Of a DNA stretch of 7,123 nt, positions 6,443-7,123 are shown piece after piece. The DNA comes from Methylovirgula sp. (GTDB lineage: Bacteria; Pseudomonadota; Alphaproteobacteria; Rhizobiales; Beijerinckiaceae): NCBI GenBank assembly GCA_030040215.1, contig JASHUD010000017.1, positions 1-7,123 of the forward strand. Reading direction: 5' to 3'. Each line of letters starts with the position of its first letter. Position 1 is the first letter of the stretch. The position numbers were made by a program, and so were the translations under genes. The notes under the pieces are model-generated. The model made no database searches. It worked only from the letters and a program-made list of their open reading frames with translations, and was not told where the DNA came from.

Positions 6443-7123
6443 GCGACCTCCTCGAACGCATAATCGCGCCCGATTGCTTCCGCGGACGGCACTCTGAACA
6501 AATCGCGAGATACGCCGTAAAGATCTTCGTAATGGCTGGCGAGCCGGCGATCGATCCCCGACCCGTAGCTCGGCTGTGCCGTCAGCGTGCGCCCATAGCG
6601 ATAATGGGTCACGCGCCCGTCGCGCACGACCAGGTCGCCGTCCTTGAAGACGAGATGCGCGAAGCGAAACATTTGCGCTCGGTCCGGATCGTCGTTGTAG
6701 ACGGCAACGTCGGCGAGCGCACCGGGGCTCAAATGACCTCTATCCTTGAGGCCGAGCAGTTTGGCGGGTGCGACGCGCGTCATCGCGGCGATTTCGCTGA
6801 ACGAATATTCGCGGGGGATTGAGGGCAGCGTTGTCATCTCCACCGCTTCTTTCGGCAGGTCTGCGAGCCATTTGGCCCGCGCGTCGCGGCTCATGATGAG
6901 CGCAAATAGCTCGGGATAGGTCGTATAAGGCGCGCCATTGGGATGATCGGTCGTAAACAAAGCGCGCATCGGATCGTCGAGCAAAAGGAACAATTCGAGG
7001 CCGCACGCCCATTGCACGGCGTTGTAGAAATTGTCCGGTTTGTAGAGATAGGGCACGACGCCGGCGCCATTCGCCTCTGCATCGAAAATCACCGTCTTGC
7101 GCGGGTGCGCCAGGGGCCGCGCG
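6430..7123 (-). CDS. fhcA: Formyltransferase/hydrolase complex subunit A (FhcA), C-terminal part
   Basis: The last 230 residues of FhcA; the reading frame runs off the right edge (the codons before position 7092 read ARPLAHPRKT), so the start is outside. The family is about 540-550 residues, so roughly 40 percent is present. FhcA is an amidohydrolase-fold protein homologous to archaeal FwdA/FmdA. In the bacterial Fhc complex it hydrolyses formyl-methanofuran to formate plus methanofuran. Visible landmarks are YLYKPDNFYNAVQWA, then LFTTDHPNG, whose Asp (codon 6948-6946) probably corresponds to the catalytic Asp of the amidohydrolase site, then TRVAPAKLLGLKDRGHLSPGALADVAVY, the usual C-terminal amidohydrolase motif in which the fold returns to its small beta domain. 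The N-terminal metal-binding HxH region is outside, so metal-site integrity cannot be judged. It ends inside fhcD, whose RBS lies in its last codons. The gene upstream, beyond the edge, is expected to be fhcB. Confidence 0.95.
   Translation of the reverse strand, partial: ARPLAHPRKTVIFDAEANGAGVVPYLYKPDNFYNAVQWACGLELFLLLDDPMRALFTTDHPNGAPYTTYPELFALIMSRDARAKWLADLPKEAVEMTTLPSIPREYSFSEIAAMTRVAPAKLLGLKDRGHLSPGALADVAVYNDDPDRAQMFRFAHLVFKDGDLVVRDGRVTHYRYGRTLTAQPSYGSGIDRRLASHYEDLYGVSRDLFRVPSAEAIGRDYAFEEVACGR
6446..6453 (-). promoter_or_regulatory. Strong Shine-Dalgarno for fhcD inside fhcA
   Basis: GAGGAGGT on the minus strand, three bases before ATG 6442, lies within the last codons of fhcA. It is the best anti-SD match in the window and suggests efficient reinitiation on fhcD. 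Confidence 0.75.

Overview
This 7.1 kb window is GC-rich, tightly packed chromosomal DNA from a bacterium. It most likely comes from a methylotrophic or methanotrophic alphaproteobacterium of the Rhizobiales type (Beijerinckiaceae, Methylocystaceae or Methylobacteriaceae-like; the genus cannot be fixed). Two things point there. The minus strand carries part of the tetrahydromethanopterin/methanofuran-linked C1 oxidation pathway (fhcA-fhcD-fhcC). The lysyl-tRNA synthetase is the class I (archaeal-type) enzyme that most alphaproteobacteria use. A palindromic REP-like repeat of a kind common in Rhizobiales genomes also fits.

Layout: bases 1-67 hold no supportable gene. A membrane-bound family 2 glycosyltransferase (68-2101, +) has an extra N-terminal domain resembling the N-terminal domain of type II secretion ATPases. 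After a 99-base gap comes lysK (2201-3940, +). Its last nine codons and stop lie inside a REP-like inverted repeat (3911-3950). The remaining genes run on the minus strand and converge on lysK. Read in their own direction from the right edge they are fhcA (partial, 6430-7123), fhcD (5534-6442), fhcC (4734-5537), a 92-base gap with an AT-rich island, and a conserved-looking but unrecognised 225-residue protein with one C-terminal membrane anchor (3964-4641).

How the genes work together: FhcD moves the formyl group between formyl-H4MPT and a methanofuran-type cofactor. FhcA hydrolyses formyl-methanofuran to formate, and FhcC is a structural beta-helix subunit of the same complex. The three genes overlap (13 bases fhcA/fhcD, 4 bases fhcD/fhcC), so they are almost certainly one translationally coupled operon. 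fhcB is expected just beyond the right edge, giving the known B-A-D-C order. The glycosyltransferase and lysK are not functionally linked to this operon in any way visible here. The membrane-anchored protein downstream of fhcC is the least explained gene.

I see no CRISPR array, RNA gene, insertion sequence or phage element. I do not see a clearly new biological system; the findings below are modest.
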